Assembly (NCBI GenBank): GCA_027704905.1
Contig: CM051005.1
Span: 26,946,682 to 27,010,681 of the forward strand
DNA from: Muraenolepis orangiensis
Lineage: Eukaryota > Chordata > Actinopteri > Gadiformes > Muraenolepididae
Reading direction: 5' to 3'
DNA: 64,000 bases
Shown one piece after another: positions 1-10,199 of the stretch. The translations under genes were made by a program, and so were the position numbers. The notes beneath the pieces were generated by a model. That model worked only from the letters and a program-made list of their open reading frames with translations. It had not been told where the DNA came from and made no database searches. Position 1 is the stretch's first letter, and each line of letters opens with the position of its first letter.

Positions 1-893
1 TCTATTATCTTCATTTCATAGCTTTCCTCTTGGTTGCGCTGCTTCCAGCCTCAGATCGAGATTTGGAGGGCTGGCCTTTATGTTAGAGCTTTTATCCAAT
101 CAAATTTCAGCCATAATGTGTTGACAGGGTCCAAGAAATCTGCCCTTAGGCCTTCAGAATCAACAGTGCGGGCGCCTGGAGCTTAAAGTGAACGGAAACA
201 AAACTGTGGCGTCAACCAATCAGATTTCGAGTTAGCGCCAGCTAGCAGGCGTACCATAACGTCAGCACGTGCGCGTCTTTTGATTGGATACGCACTATTG
301 AGAGGCAGAGCTATGCAGAGCTAGCAAACTGAACTTGAACGAGTTAATTTGTGTACATTTCTACGTTTTTTTGGAACAGAAACGCACAGATAAACTGTAC
401 AACAGAGTCATTGAAGTCTTCTTGAGGAAAGAAAGGAGGATGGATTATTGTGTTCAAATAATCAGTTGTTTTGGTGAGTACAAAGCATTATACTTGCTTT
501 GGGTGTGTCAATGCGCTGTTTAGTGAACACACTTATTAAAGCTCACATGCTCTTTGGTGGACTTAATAAAACTTTGTAGACTAATCCCTTAAAAGCGCCT
601 TTTATTTTTAAGTTTTGACAGTATAAAAGCGATCTTAAAGCTGGTAGTTTAACACTCTTAATTGTAAATGTGGATTTATTGATTAGAAATGCTTAGGAAA
701 TATTAATATAACTCTGTTGTACTTGACTATGTTAAGGTGATGCAACGCCCGGTTATACTGCGTTTCAGTCTAAATGTATAGTTTCTAGAGCCATATGGCG
801 TCATAATGATGGTATTAAGAGGTGGAATAATTCAGGTAGGACTGTGTAGGACATCAGTGAAGGCCTAGGTGTGAAATGCACAGCCCGTCACTG
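1..893 (-). mobile_element. hAT-type DNA transposon, one end (continues beyond the left edge)
   Basis: The right edge, read on the minus strand, starts CAGTGACGGGCTGTGCATTT, a hAT-style CAGTG terminus. About 440 bp of it (roughly 480-893, plus a short block near 60-100) matches the 51778-52240 element in opposite orientation. That element has clear terminal inverted repeats and an 8-bp target duplication, which supports the family assignment. This copy is longer and holds about 370 bp of internal sequence (about 105-480) absent from the other copy. The sequence following the terminus is TGTGATTG (894-901), the expected target duplication, but the other end lies outside the window. No transposase motif is visible in this part. 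Inference: this could be the 5' or 3' part of a longer, possibly autonomous relative. Confidence 0.7.
200..320 (+). promoter_or_regulatory. CCAAT-box-rich segment inside the hAT element
   Basis: A CCAAT box (caaccaatcaga, near 214) and an inverted one (ttgattggat, near 279) lie in a GC-richer stretch. A short open frame follows (335-523) that contains a good splice-donor-like ttggtgagta near 472. This could be an element promoter and first exon, but nothing demonstrates transcription and the frame resembles no family I know. Confidence 0.2.
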
Positions 894-975
894 TGTGATT
901 GGTGCTCTGGTCCATAGATCTGGTCTCAGGGCAGTCGTCATGGAAATCTCCTCTCATCTCCTCTCATCTCCTCGC
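894..975. other. Short unassigned stretch with ctctcatctc tandem repeats
   Basis: Sequence between the hAT terminus and the start of the duplicated block. It holds about three copies of a ctctcatctc-like 10-mer near 951-975. No coding or mobile-element signal is seen. Confidence 0.4.
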
Positions 976-1351
976 ATCCCTGATAACAAATAATCTGGTG
1001 GAGGTTTTTTAGAGGGAACGAGGTCTATTATCCAAGGTAGCGTCTCATCAGGTGAAGCTTCTATGTGTAACAAACCGCACAGGGGCTACTGACAGTCATG
1101 TGATATAAAAAAAAGAGGAAAAAGTCAAGCTAAAAGTAATATAGGCCAATATATCCAGCCCTCCATCTTCTACTCTCTAGCTAAGATTTTATGTTTCCCC
1201 CCCGGTCGTCAAGGTTCATGTTTGTCACCAACGTGTCTCCTTGACCCCTTCCCCACTTCCCTCTATCTGTCTTTGTCATTTGTTTTAACGAAGGCATCGC
1301 TTCCTCATTTAGGCCGCCCCCAGCCCCCCGCCACCAACACAAGTTTGTGTG

Positions 1352-1420
1352 CGTATAAGTGTGTGTAAAAGTGTGTGTATAAGTGTGTGTATAAGTGTGT
1401 GTATAAGTGTGTGTATAATT
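1352..1420. repeat. 12-bp tandem repeat (aagtgtgtgtat)
   Basis: About five copies of a 12-mer, aagtgtgtgtat or close variants, lie upstream of the LINE. The same array recurs at about 4094-4162 in the second duplication unit. Confidence 0.8.
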
Positions 1421-1470
1421 GGTTAACGGCCCTGTGAATTCTCCTTAGGTGAGTTAAACAAAGAGTCTTC

Positions 1471-1531
1471 ATCTTCTTCTTCTTCTTCTTCTTCTTCTTC
1501 TTCTTCTTCTTCTTCTTCTTCTTCTTCTTTC
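1471..1531. repeat. (TTC)n microsatellite abutting LINE copy 1
   Basis: Almost pure TTC repeat of about 60 bp. The LINE 5' end (cctggtgcatgctggg) follows immediately. The same arrangement is seen at 4213-4272 and 10349-10388, so the tract is the apparent insertion target of this LINE family. Confidence 0.95.
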
Positions 1532-1535
1532 CTGG

Positions 1536-1550
1536 TGCATGCTGGGATTT
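1536..1550 (-). promoter_or_regulatory. ZNF143/Staf-like site in LINE 5' UTR
   Basis: The reverse complement reads AATCCCAGCATGCA, close to the core of the vertebrate ZNF143 (Staf) promoter motif (TTCCCAGCATGC). It lies within about 10 bp of the LINE 5' end and is conserved in the other two copies (4278-4292 and 10394-10408). It could supply the internal promoter of the element. This is inferred from the motif only. Confidence 0.35.
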
Positions 1551-1747
1551 TCGGAGGGTGAAAGAGAGAGAGGAGCGAGACGTTTTCTCGTTATATTTAC
1601 CGTTTATTTTTTGTGTAATGGGTTTAATTTAATATAGTTTATAGGTGGAAGTTTGTTTTGCGTGACTTTTCGTGCTTTTGGGTGGTGTGTGGGGTGTTGT
1701 GTGGGCTTCTCCTGCCGGCGTCTCGCCGGCCGGCGTCTGACGGCGCC

Positions 1748-3520
1748 ATGGTAAATGGAGACTTTGCCAAGCTCACGCGGAAGCATGGCATTAAGATCTC
1801 CGCCGGCTTCGCGTGCACTGTGGAGGAGATCGGGCTGGCCGTGGGGGAGAAGGTCGGACACGGAAGTATTAAGTCCTTGGCGCGGATGAACAGCGCGGTG
1901 GTGATCTTTCTGGATCAGGTGGAGAAGGTGAACTGCGTCATCGAGACGGGCATCACGGTGAGAGAGATGTTTGTACAGGTGCAGCCGCTGATGCTGCCCG
2001 CAACTAAAGTTATACTTTCAAATGTCCCCCCCTTCATAACTGATGAGTTCCTCAGTAGAGAACTGTCCAGGCATGGGAAACTTGTTTCCCCAATGAAAAA
2101 GATGCTGTCTGGATGTAAGTCTCAGTTGCTGAAACACGTAGTGTCTCACCGTAGACAGGTGTATATGATTCTGAACAATCGGAATGCGGAGCTTAACCTC
2201 CGTTTTTACGTTAAGGTGGATGATTATGACTACGTGATTTTTGCAACATCATCGGTTATGAAGTGTTTTGGTTGCGGGGAGGAGGGGCACACCGTGAGTG
2301 CCTGTCCGAAGCGCGGGGACCCGGCTCCGCCTGGTCCGGATGACGCGCCGCCGGCGGGGCCGTCTAACGCGCCGCCGGCTGGGCCGTCCAACGCGGCGCC
2401 GGCTGGGCCGTCTAATGAGCCAGCGGCGGGGTCGTCCGCCGCTGCGCCAGGCCCACCCGCGGCTGTTGCGCCGAAACCGCCCGTGGCTGCGCCGGGGCGG
2501 ACTGCCGCGCCAGCGGCTGATGCGCCGGTTGCAATGGAGCAGCAGGTGGCTGCTGCTGAGGGAGGGGTGTCTCCCACGGTGGCGGCCGCTAACGCGGCCG
2601 CTGCGGTGGGGGGGGGCCCCCCTCCGGAGGCGGCCGCTGCTGCTGACGGCAGCGCTGCTCCTGAGCAGTCGGCGGTGGCGCGCGGTGTGACGTCTCGGAC
2701 GCGGAGCGGGCGCGGACGAGGGCGAGGTATACAGCGCGTTTCTGGTGATGTGTCCGGCTTGGGGGACTGTGGTGTTGCACAGGGTGAGGGTGTAGGTGGT
2801 TACGTTCAGGAGGATGAGGTGGTGGTTTTGTGTGAAGCAGAAGAAAAGGGGGATGGGGGAAAAAAAGATAAAAAAACAAAAAAAAAGGGTGAAAAAACCC
2901 CTGAGATAAGCAATGAACCACAAGGTGATTTGGCAAAAGAAAGTGTAGAGACAGGTGAAGTCAATAAAACACAGGAGGGAGATATGGAGAGTGAAACATA
3001 TATGGGAAAAACAGGAGAGGAGCAGAAAACATGGGGGGAGCAGGTGGAGGTTGCTGAGATGGAGGAAGAGGAGGTGGCAACAGAAATGCTAAATAAAAAA
3101 AAGACTGCTACTAAACGCAGGAATAATAAAAGAAATGCATCAACCGTTGCAAAGAGCAGTAAAGTGGAGAGTGAGGGAAAGGAAGGAAGAGAGCAAGGAC
3201 AGGCGGAGGAGAGCTGGGATGATTGTATGTCTGACAGCAGCGATGTGTCAGGTGTTTTGAGCAGTAGCCAACAAAAAAAAATGTACACGGCTGAGATGAT
3301 AAAAAATTACCTGGTGCAGACAAAAAACCAACATAACGTGATAATAGAGGAATATTTCCCAGATTTGGCCATTTTTTGTGCCTCAGCAAGGTTCCATATG
3401 AACCGAAGGGAGCAGTCTGTCTTGGATGAGTTGGAAGTATATAGACTCAAAAGAATGGTGACTAGAATAAGGAAGCAAATGGGTAGCGGTGAGTTCAAAA
3501 AACTCAATGTGTGTGTTTAA
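1748..3520 (+). CDS. LINE ORF1 protein (Tx1 clade), apparently intact
   Basis: An open frame of 590 codons starts at an ATG in a good Kozak context (gcgccATGg). The frame is open a further 30 codons upstream (from 1658), but this start is chosen for its context and because the upstream stretch looks like 5' UTR. Layout: an N-terminal globular part; one CCHC zinc knuckle at residues 173-186 (C173, C176, H181, C186); an Ala/Pro-rich linker (about 190-320) with repeated PAGPSN-like units; an RGRGRG motif; then a highly charged Lys/Glu-rich region and a compact C-terminal part. Tx1-clade LINEs are known to encode such a nucleic-acid-binding ORF1 protein, expected to coat the element RNA. The stop lies 40 nt before the ORF2 ATG. 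The ORF1 of copies 2 and 3 is frameshifted, so this is the only intact ORF1 in the window. The open frames on the opposite strand come from the GC-rich linker. Confidence 0.85.
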   Translation: MVNGDFAKLTRKHGIKISAGFACTVEEIGLAVGEKVGHGSIKSLARMNSAVVIFLDQVEKVNCVIETGITVREMFVQVQPLMLPATKVILSNVPPFITDEFLSRELSRHGKLVSPMKKMLSGCKSQLLKHVVSHRRQVYMILNNRNAELNLRFYVKVDDYDYVIFATSSVMKCFGCGEEGHTVSACPKRGDPAPPGPDDAPPAGPSNAPPAGPSNAAPAGPSNEPAAGSSAAAPGPPAAVAPKPPVAAPGRTAAPAADAPVAMEQQVAAAEGGVSPTVAAANAAAAVGGGPPPEAAAAADGSAAPEQSAVARGVTSRTRSGRGRGRGIQRVSGDVSGLGDCGVAQGEGVGGYVQEDEVVVLCEAEEKGDGGKKDKKTKKKGEKTPEISNEPQGDLAKESVETGEVNKTQEGDMESETYMGKTGEEQKTWGEQVEVAEMEEEEVATEMLNKKKTATKRRNNKRNASTVAKSSKVESEGKEGREQGQAEESWDDCMSDSSDVSGVLSSSQQKKMYTAEMIKNYLVQTKNQHNVIIEEYFPDLAIFCASARFHMNRREQSVLDELEVYRLKRMVTRIRKQMGSGEFKKLNVCV

Positions 3521-3560
3521 TTTATTTGTTTTTATTTTTGCTTTTAATATCTCACTCGCA

Positions 3561-3725
3561 ATGGATACTTTTAGAGTGGGAAGTTTGAATGTAAACGGAG
3601 CCAGAGAGGAAAGAAAGAGGGCTCTAATATTTCAAACTGCAAAAATAAAACATGTCGATGTCCTCTTTTTACAAGAGACTCACAGTGATGTTTTTAATGA
3701 GACGGACTGGAAGAAGGATCCCTGA
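3561..3725 (+). pseudogene. LINE ORF2 fragment (endonuclease N-terminus only)
   Basis: Starts with MDTFRVGSLNVNG, the N-terminal strand of an APE-type endonuclease with its metal-binding Asn, and includes the FLQETHSD motif with the catalytic Glu. It is truncated after about 52 residues by the tandem-duplication junction at 3717 and reaches a stop three codons later. Not functional. The full-length counterpart starts at 6302. Confidence 0.9.
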
Positions 3726-4212
3726 TAACAAATAATCTGGTGGAGGTTTTTTAGAGGGAACGAGGTCTATTATCCAAGGTAGCGTCTCATCAGGTGAAGC
3801 TTCTATGTGTAACAAACCGCACAGGGGCTACTGACAGTCATGTGATATAAAAAAAAGAGGAAAAAGTCAAGCTAAAAGTAATATAGGCCAATATATCCAG
3901 CCCTCCATCTTCTACTCTCTAGCTAAGATTTTATGTTTCCCCCCCGGTCGTCAAGGTTCATGTTTGTCACCAACGTGTCTCCTTGACCCCTTCCCCACTT
4001 CCCTCTATCTGTCTTTGTCATTTGTTTTAACGAAGGCATCGCTTCCTCATTTAGGCCGCCCCCAGCCCCCCGCCACCAACACAAGTTTGTGTGCGTATAA
4101 GTGTGTGTAAAAGTGTGTGTATAAGTGTGTGTATAAGTGTGTGTATAAGTGTGTGTATAATTGGTTAACGGCCCTGTGAATTCTCCTTAGGTGAGTTAAA
4201 CAAAGAGTCTTC

Positions 4213-4272
4213 ATCTTCTTCTTCTTCTTCTTCTTCTTCTTCTTCTTCTTCTTCTTCTTCTTCTTCTTCTTT
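4213..4272. repeat. (TTC)n microsatellite abutting LINE copy 2
   Basis: About 60 bp of TTC repeat directly before the 5' end of the long LINE copy, identical in arrangement to 1471-1531. Confidence 0.95.
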
Positions 4273-4277
4273 CCTGG

Positions 4278-4292
4278 TGCATGCTGGGATTT
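4278..4292 (-). promoter_or_regulatory. ZNF143/Staf-like site, LINE copy 2
   Basis: Same motif and same position relative to the element start as at 1536-1550. Confidence 0.35.
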
Positions 4293-4489
4293 TCGGAGGG
4301 TGAAAGAGAGAGAGGAGCGAGACGTTTTCTCGTTATATTTACCGTTTATTTTTTGTGTAATGGGTTTAATTTAATATAGTTTATAGGTGGTAGTTTGTTT
4401 TGCGTGACTTTTCGTGCTTTTGGGTGGTGTGTGGGGTGTTGTGTGGGCTTCTCCTGCCGGCGTCTCGCCGGCCGGCGTCTGACGGCGCC

Positions 4490-6261
4490 ATGGTAAATGG
4501 AGACTTTGCCAAGCTCACGCGGAAGCATGGCATTAAGATCTCCGCCGGCTTCGCGTGCACTGTGGAGGAGATCGGGCTGGCCGTGGGGGAGAAGGTCGGA
4601 CACGGAAGTATTAAGTCCTTGGCGCGGATGAACAGCGCGGTGGTGATCTTTCTGGATCAGGTGGAGAAGGTGAACTGCGTCATCGAGACGGGCATCACGG
4701 TGAGAGAGATGTTTGTACAGGTGCAGCCGCTGATGCTGCCCGCAACTAAAGTTATACTTTCAAATGTCCCCCCCTTCATAACTGATGAGTTCCTCAGTAG
4801 AGAACTGTCCAGGCATGGGAAACTTGTTTCCCCAATGAAAAAGATGCTGTCTGGATGTAAGTCTCAGTTGCTGAAACACGTAGTGTCTCACCGTAGACAG
4901 GTGTATATGATTCTGAACAATCGGAATGCGGAGCTTAACCTCCGTTTTTACGTTAAGGTGGATGATTATGACTACGTGATTTTTGCAACATCATCGGTTA
5001 TGAAGTGTTTTGGTTGCGGGGAGGAGGGGCACACCGTGAGTGCCTGTCCGAAGCGCGGGGACCCGGCTCCGCCTGGTCCGGATGACGCGCCGCCGGCGGG
5101 GCCGTCTAACGCGCCGCCGGCTGGGCCGTCCAACGCGGCGCCGGCTGGGCCGTCTAATGAGCCAGCGGCGGGGTCGTCCGCCGCTGCGCCAGGCCCACCC
5201 GCGGCTGTTGCGCCGAAACCGCCCGTGGCTGCGCCGGGGCGGACTGCCGCGCCAGCGGCTGATGCGCCGGTTGCAATGGAGCAGCAGGTGGCTGCTGCTG
5301 AGGGAGGGGTGTCTCCCACGGTGGCGGCCGCTAACGCGGCCGCTGCGGTGGGGGGGGGCCCCCTCCGGAGGCGGCCGCTGCTGCTGACGGCAGCGCTGCT
5401 CCTGAGCAGTCGGCGGTGGCGCGCGGTGTGACGTCTCGGACGCGGAGCGGGCGCGGACGAGGGCGAGGTATACAGCGCGTTTCTGGTGATGTGTCCGGCT
5501 TGGGGGACTGTGGTGTTGCACAGGGTGAGGGTGTAGGTGGTTACGTTCAGGAGGATGAGGTGGTGGTTTTGTGTGAAGCAGAAGAAAAGGGGGATGGGGG
5601 AAAAAAAGATAAAAAAACAAAAAAAAAGGGTGAAAAAACCCCTGAGATAAGCAATGAACCACAAGGTGATTTGGCAAAAGAAAGTGTAGAGACAGGTGAA
5701 GTCAATAAAACACAGGAGGAAGATATGGAGAGTGAAACATATATGGGAAAAACAGGAGAGGAGCAGAAAACATGGGGGGAGCAGGTGGAGGTTGCTGAGA
5801 TGGAGGAAGAGGAGGTGGCAACAGAAATGCTAAATAAAAAAAAGACTGCTACTAAACGCAGGAATAATAAAAGAAATGCATCAACCGTTGCAAAGAGCAG
5901 TAAAGTGGAGAGTGAGGGAAAGGAAGGAAGAGAGCAAGGACAGGCGGAGGAGAGCTGGGATGATTGTATGTCTGACAGCAGCGATGTGTCAGGTGTTTTG
6001 AGCAGTAGCCAACAAAAAAAAATGTACACGGCTGAGATGATAAAAAATTACCTGGTGCAGACAAAAAACCAACATAACGTGATAATAGAGGAATATTTCC
6101 CAGATTTGGCCATTTTTTGTGCCTCAGCAAGGTTCCATATGAACCGAAGGGAGCAGTCTGTCTTGGATGAGTTGGAAGTATATAGACTCAAAAGAATGGT
6201 GACTAGAATAAGGAAGCAAATGGGTAGCGGTGAGTTCAAAAAACTCAATGTGTGTGTTTAA
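4490..6261 (+). pseudogene. LINE ORF1, copy 2, one-base frameshift
   Basis: Same protein as 1748-3520, with the CCHC knuckle retained (about 5005-5046). One C is missing in the G-run/C-run at about 5350-5366, which moves translation into a short out-of-frame tail ending at 5431. The downstream half is open in the original frame from about 5416 to the stop at 6261. Otherwise almost identical to copy 1 (one further g/a difference near 5720). Because the lesion is in a homopolymer, an assembly error is a real alternative to a true mutation. Confidence 0.9.
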
Positions 6262-6301
6262 TTTATTTGTTTTTATTTTTGCTTTTAATATCTCACTCGC
6301 A

Positions 6302-9300
6302 ATGGATACTTTTAGAGTGGGAAGTTTGAATGTAAACGGAGCCAGAGAGGAAAGAAAGAGGGCTCTAATATTTCAAACTGCAAAAATAAAACATGTCGAT
6401 GTCCTCTTTTTACAAGAGACTCACAGTGATGTTTTTAATGAGACGGACTGGAAGAAGGAGTGGGAGGGGGAAGTCATTTTAAGCCACAACACCTCTCTCA
6501 GTGGGGGGGTGGGCTTCCTCCTCTCCAAGTCTTTTAAGCCTGTCTCACTGGAGGTCGAGCATTGTATCAATGGGAGGTTGCTTTTAATAAAAGCACGGTT
6601 TGACCTTTTTACAGTTGTTTTTATAAATGTGTATGCTCCAACAAACGGTACAGAGAGGAAGCTGTTTTTACTCAAAGTGAATGATGTTTTAAACGGTTGT
6701 GCCACGGAGGATTTTTTATTCTTGGGCGGAGATTTTAATTGTACAGAAAATGCATCTTTAGATCGCAACCATGCAGAGCCGCATCCAGCATCCCAGCATG
6801 CTCTGAGGCAGCTGGTCCACTCCCACGGCCTGGTGGATGTATGGAGAAGGATGCACGCAGACAACAGGCAGTACACCTGGTCCCACATCAGGGAGAATAG
6901 AATATCATCAGCTAGGTTGGATCGTTTTTATTGTTTTAAGCATCATTTTAACACTTTTAAATTGTGCAGCATATCACCTGCTGGTTTTACGGATCATTCT
7001 TTGCTTTTATGTGATGTTTTTATTAGAAATGTTTTACCCAGAAGTGCATATTGGCATTTTAACTCTGTTTTAACATTTGATAAACATTTTAAAGAGGCCC
7101 TATTTTATTTCTGGAGTGTTTTTAGGCAGAGGAAGGGAGAGTTTAGCAGTCTTAGGCAGTGGTGGGACCACGGTAAGACCGAGATAAGATTACTCTGCCA
7201 ACAGCACACCCTCAATGTCACACAAGACATCATTAGATCTATGAAAGACCTGGAGAGTGATATAGTGGAACTTGAAACAATAAGTGAGACCACAGGAGAT
7301 CGAGGATATATTGAAATCCTCAAAGAGAAAAAGATGGCTTTAGCCAACCTGCTGGATGTAAAAGTTCAGGGTGCACTAGTGAGGTCCCGGTTTTTAAACA
7401 CAAATGAGATGGATGCTCCCACTAGCTTTTTCTTCGGCCTGGAAAAAAAGAATGGGCAGAGGCGAGTGATCCACTCGCTGCTGTCAGGCACGGGCAGGAA
7501 ATAACAGAGCCAAGCCAGATCAGGAGGCGAGCTGTGAGTTTTTATTCCACCCTCTATACAAGTGAGTATGAGGAGGGGGAAACTCTGTCCGAGGGGTTCT
7601 GCAATGGGCTACCTCAGGTCTCCGAGGAGGCCAACTCACAGCTCGAGGGGCCGTTAACGATCCAGGAGTTACAGACTGCCCTGCAAGGCATGCAGGGACG
7701 GCGGGCTCCTGGTATCGATGGCCTCTCCGTGGAGTTTTACAAAGCCTACTGGGACGTCTTGTCACATGATCTTTTAGACGTTTTTAATGAGAGTCTGGCC
7801 TCTGGCTCTATGCCAGTGTCCTGCAGGAGAGCGGTGATCACACTGCTCCCAAAAAAAGGAAACCTGCAGGACATCAAGAACTGGCGTCCTGTGTCTCTGC
7901 TGTGTGTGGATTACAAAATTCTGTCCAAGGCTTTGGCCACCAGGCTGGGGAAGGCTGTGGAGCAGGTCATCCACCGGGACCAGACCTACTGTGTGCCCGG
8001 CAGGTCCATGGTGGACAATGTCCACCTAATTCGAGATGTTTTGGAGGTCTCCAGCTCATTGGGCATTAATACTGGTCTGATTTCTCTAGATCAGGAAAAG
8101 GCTTTTGACCGCGTTGAGCACAGCTTCCTCTGGAAAGTAATGGAGAAGTTTGGGTTCAGCGCTGGTTTCATAGCCAAGATCAAGGTGTTGTACAATAAGA
8201 TTGAGAGTGTGCTGAAGTTCAACGGTGGGTTGTGTGCTCCTTTTAGAGTGTGTAGAGGGGTCCGGCAGGGGTGTGCTCTGTCTGGCATGCTCTATGCACT
8301 CTCCCTAGAACCCCTCCTCAGCAAAATACGCTCGAAACTGCAAGGGCTGTTTTTACCTGGTCTTAATGGAAACATGGTTTTATCAGTGTATGCAGATGAT
8401 GTCGTTGTTTTCGTTAGGGACCAGAAGGATACAGACATTTTAGTTGACATCGTCAGGGATTTTAGTTCAGCATCGGCAGCGAGGGTGAATTGGAAGAAAA
8501 GTGAGGCCCTCGCTGTCGGTGAGTGGAGTGGCGGTCTCCCAGTTCTTCCCCAGAGCATGGTCTGGAAAAAAGATGGTTTTAAGTACCTGGGTGTGTTCTT
8601 GGGGAAGGAAATTGTAGTCCTGAAGAACTGGGAGGACGTCATAGAAAAGATAGAGGGAAAGCTTTCCAAGTGGAAATGGCTGCTCCCTCAGATGTCTTTT
8701 AAAGGTAGAGTGTTGGTTTTAAATAACCTTGTGGCATCCCAACTGTGGCACCGTCTTACCTGTGTGGACCCCCCCTCAGGGTTACTAGCCCAAATACAAA
8801 AAAATTGGTGGATTTTTTTTGGGAGGGTCTACACTGGGTGCCACAGGGGGTGCTGTTTTTATCTAGAGAGGAGGGGGGACAGGGCCTTATCCACCTGGCC
8901 AGCCGAATGGCCACTTTTAGGATGCAATTTTTACAGAGATATCTGACCGGCCCGGCTGATTTGGTGTGGAGAGAGGTGAGCAGCTGCATTCTCAGACGCG
9001 TGAGTAACCTGGGGCTGGATGCTGCTCTGTTTTTAACAGATTTAAACATCTTAAAGTTAAGTGGGCTACCTCCTTTTTATCAGGGCGTTTTTAAGTCTTG
9101 GGCCCTTTTTAACCATAAAAGGTGTCCAAAGACTGACTCTCTGTACTGGTTGTTGAGAGAGCCTCTGATCCACAAAGCCAGGTTGGACGTCAGCAGCAGC
9201 GAAACGCCCGGCCTGACGGTGGCGCTGTGCCGATCCAAAACCCTGTGCCTTCAGCAGCTGGTGGATGCAGTGGGGCCGGAGCTGAGCGATGCCCAGGCCC

Positions 9301-10199
9301 TGGGCTCTCTGCTGGGTCTGCACTCGGTCCGGGTGGCCCAGAGGATTCTTCAGCTCTGGAGCCAGATCCTCTGCCCTGAGGAAAAAAGACTGCTAAGGAG
9401 CTACGGACAGGGAGGAGCCAGGCCGGACCCAGCAGACCCTTTCCCGGAGATCTACCTGAGCCCAGGGCTCGGAGAACTGACCGGCCCCCTGCTCCAGGTC
9501 GCAAACTCTGTAAAGATGACAATACACAGAGCTGACAAGAGAACACTCTACATGAACATTGTAAAGACGACCAATAAGAATGTGCTGAAGGACAGGGCCT
9601 CCACTGTGTGGAGCACCAGACTGGGCGCAGGAAGCGGACCAGGCCCACAGTGGAGGATTTTATACAAACCTCCCATAAAAAAACGTACTGCCGACCTTCA
9701 GTGGAGAATTTTGCACGGTGCCATTGCCTGCAATTCCTTTATCTCCAATATTAATCCTGCTGTTTTTAACAAGTGTCCTTTTTGTGGTTTTAGAGAGACT
9801 GTGTTCCATGTCTTTACAGAGTGCAAGAGACTCACAGGTTTCTTCTCTCTTTTAACATGGGTCTTTAGTCTTTTTGGTATAGTTTTTACCGAGAGTGTTT
9901 TTATCATGGGAGCTCCATGTAAAAAAACAAATAAAGAAAAGTGGCAGCTCCTGAACTACCTCTCTGGTGAAGCAAAAATGGCCATTTATTTAAGTAGGAA
10001 AAACAGAGTAGAAAATAGGAAAGGGGAAGAGGCAAAAGCGATCTGGCTGTGCAACATCAGAGCCAGACTCTGGTTGGAGCATCGTTTTTATAAACACGTT
10101 GGGGATCTGGATGCTTTTAAACAGCGGTGGTGTCACGGAGACATTGTGTGTTCTGTTGTGGATGAGGATTTGCACTTTGCACAAGTTTTTAAAACCTAG
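6302..10199 (+). pseudogene. LINE ORF2 (APE endonuclease, reverse transcriptase), two frameshifts
   Basis: Encodes the enzyme for target-primed reverse transcription, in three successive frames. Part 1 (6302-7504): APE-type endonuclease with SLNVNG (Asn about 10), FLQETHSD (Glu39), a YAPTN motif, GGDFN and a terminal TDH motif. Part 2 (about 7505-8820): reverse transcriptase with DQEKAFDRVEH, the RQGCALSG stretch and the catalytic YADD at 8389-8400. Part 3 (about 8820-10199): C-terminal region with an L1-type CX2CX7HX4C knuckle (9774-9824). The first break is near 7500, where a TAA follows GTGRK. The second lies near 8800-8822, in A- and T-runs. The open frame extends upstream of the ATG into the end of ORF1 (from 6230). 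Domain order and sequence fit the Tx1 clade of the L1 group. Confidence 0.9.

Larger units (their letters stand above)
976..3717 (+). repeat. Tandem duplication unit, copy 1 (2742 bp)
   Basis: This block recurs immediately downstream at 3718-6458. It includes about 500 bp of DNA upstream of the LINE, a (TTC)n tract, the LINE 5' UTR, ORF1 and the first 52 or so codons of ORF2. The junction at 3717/3718 switches from ORF2 (aagaagg) directly to atccctgataac, the sequence found at 976, with at most one shared base. Reading along both copies I found only three differences outside the junction: a/t in the 5' UTR, a g/a in ORF1, and one missing C in a C-run of copy 2. Because flanking non-LINE DNA is included, this is a segmental tandem duplication, or an assembly duplication, rather than a retrotransposition product. 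Confidence 0.93.
1532..3717 (+). mobile_element. Tx1-clade LINE copy 1, cut off in ORF2 by the duplication junction
   Basis: 5' UTR, full ORF1 and about 52 codons of ORF2 are present. The element ends abruptly at the duplication junction, not at a natural 3' end. The 5' end follows the TTC tract. Confidence 0.88.
3718..6458 (+). repeat. Tandem duplication unit, copy 2 (2741 bp)
   Basis: Second copy of 976-3717, one base shorter because of a lost C in the G8C6 run of ORF1. After 6458 the sequence continues into the rest of the LINE ORF2, so this is the unit attached to the long LINE. Confidence 0.93.

Noticed and set aside
335..523. 62-codon frame as a host gene exon
   Set aside because: Lies inside the hAT element. 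At most an element first exon.
4972..5677. Long minus-strand frames (228-230 codons) opposite LINE ORF1
   Set aside because: They mirror the GC-rich Ala/Pro linker of ORF1, consist of Pro/Arg/Ala repeats, and disappear in copy 3. Composition artefact.
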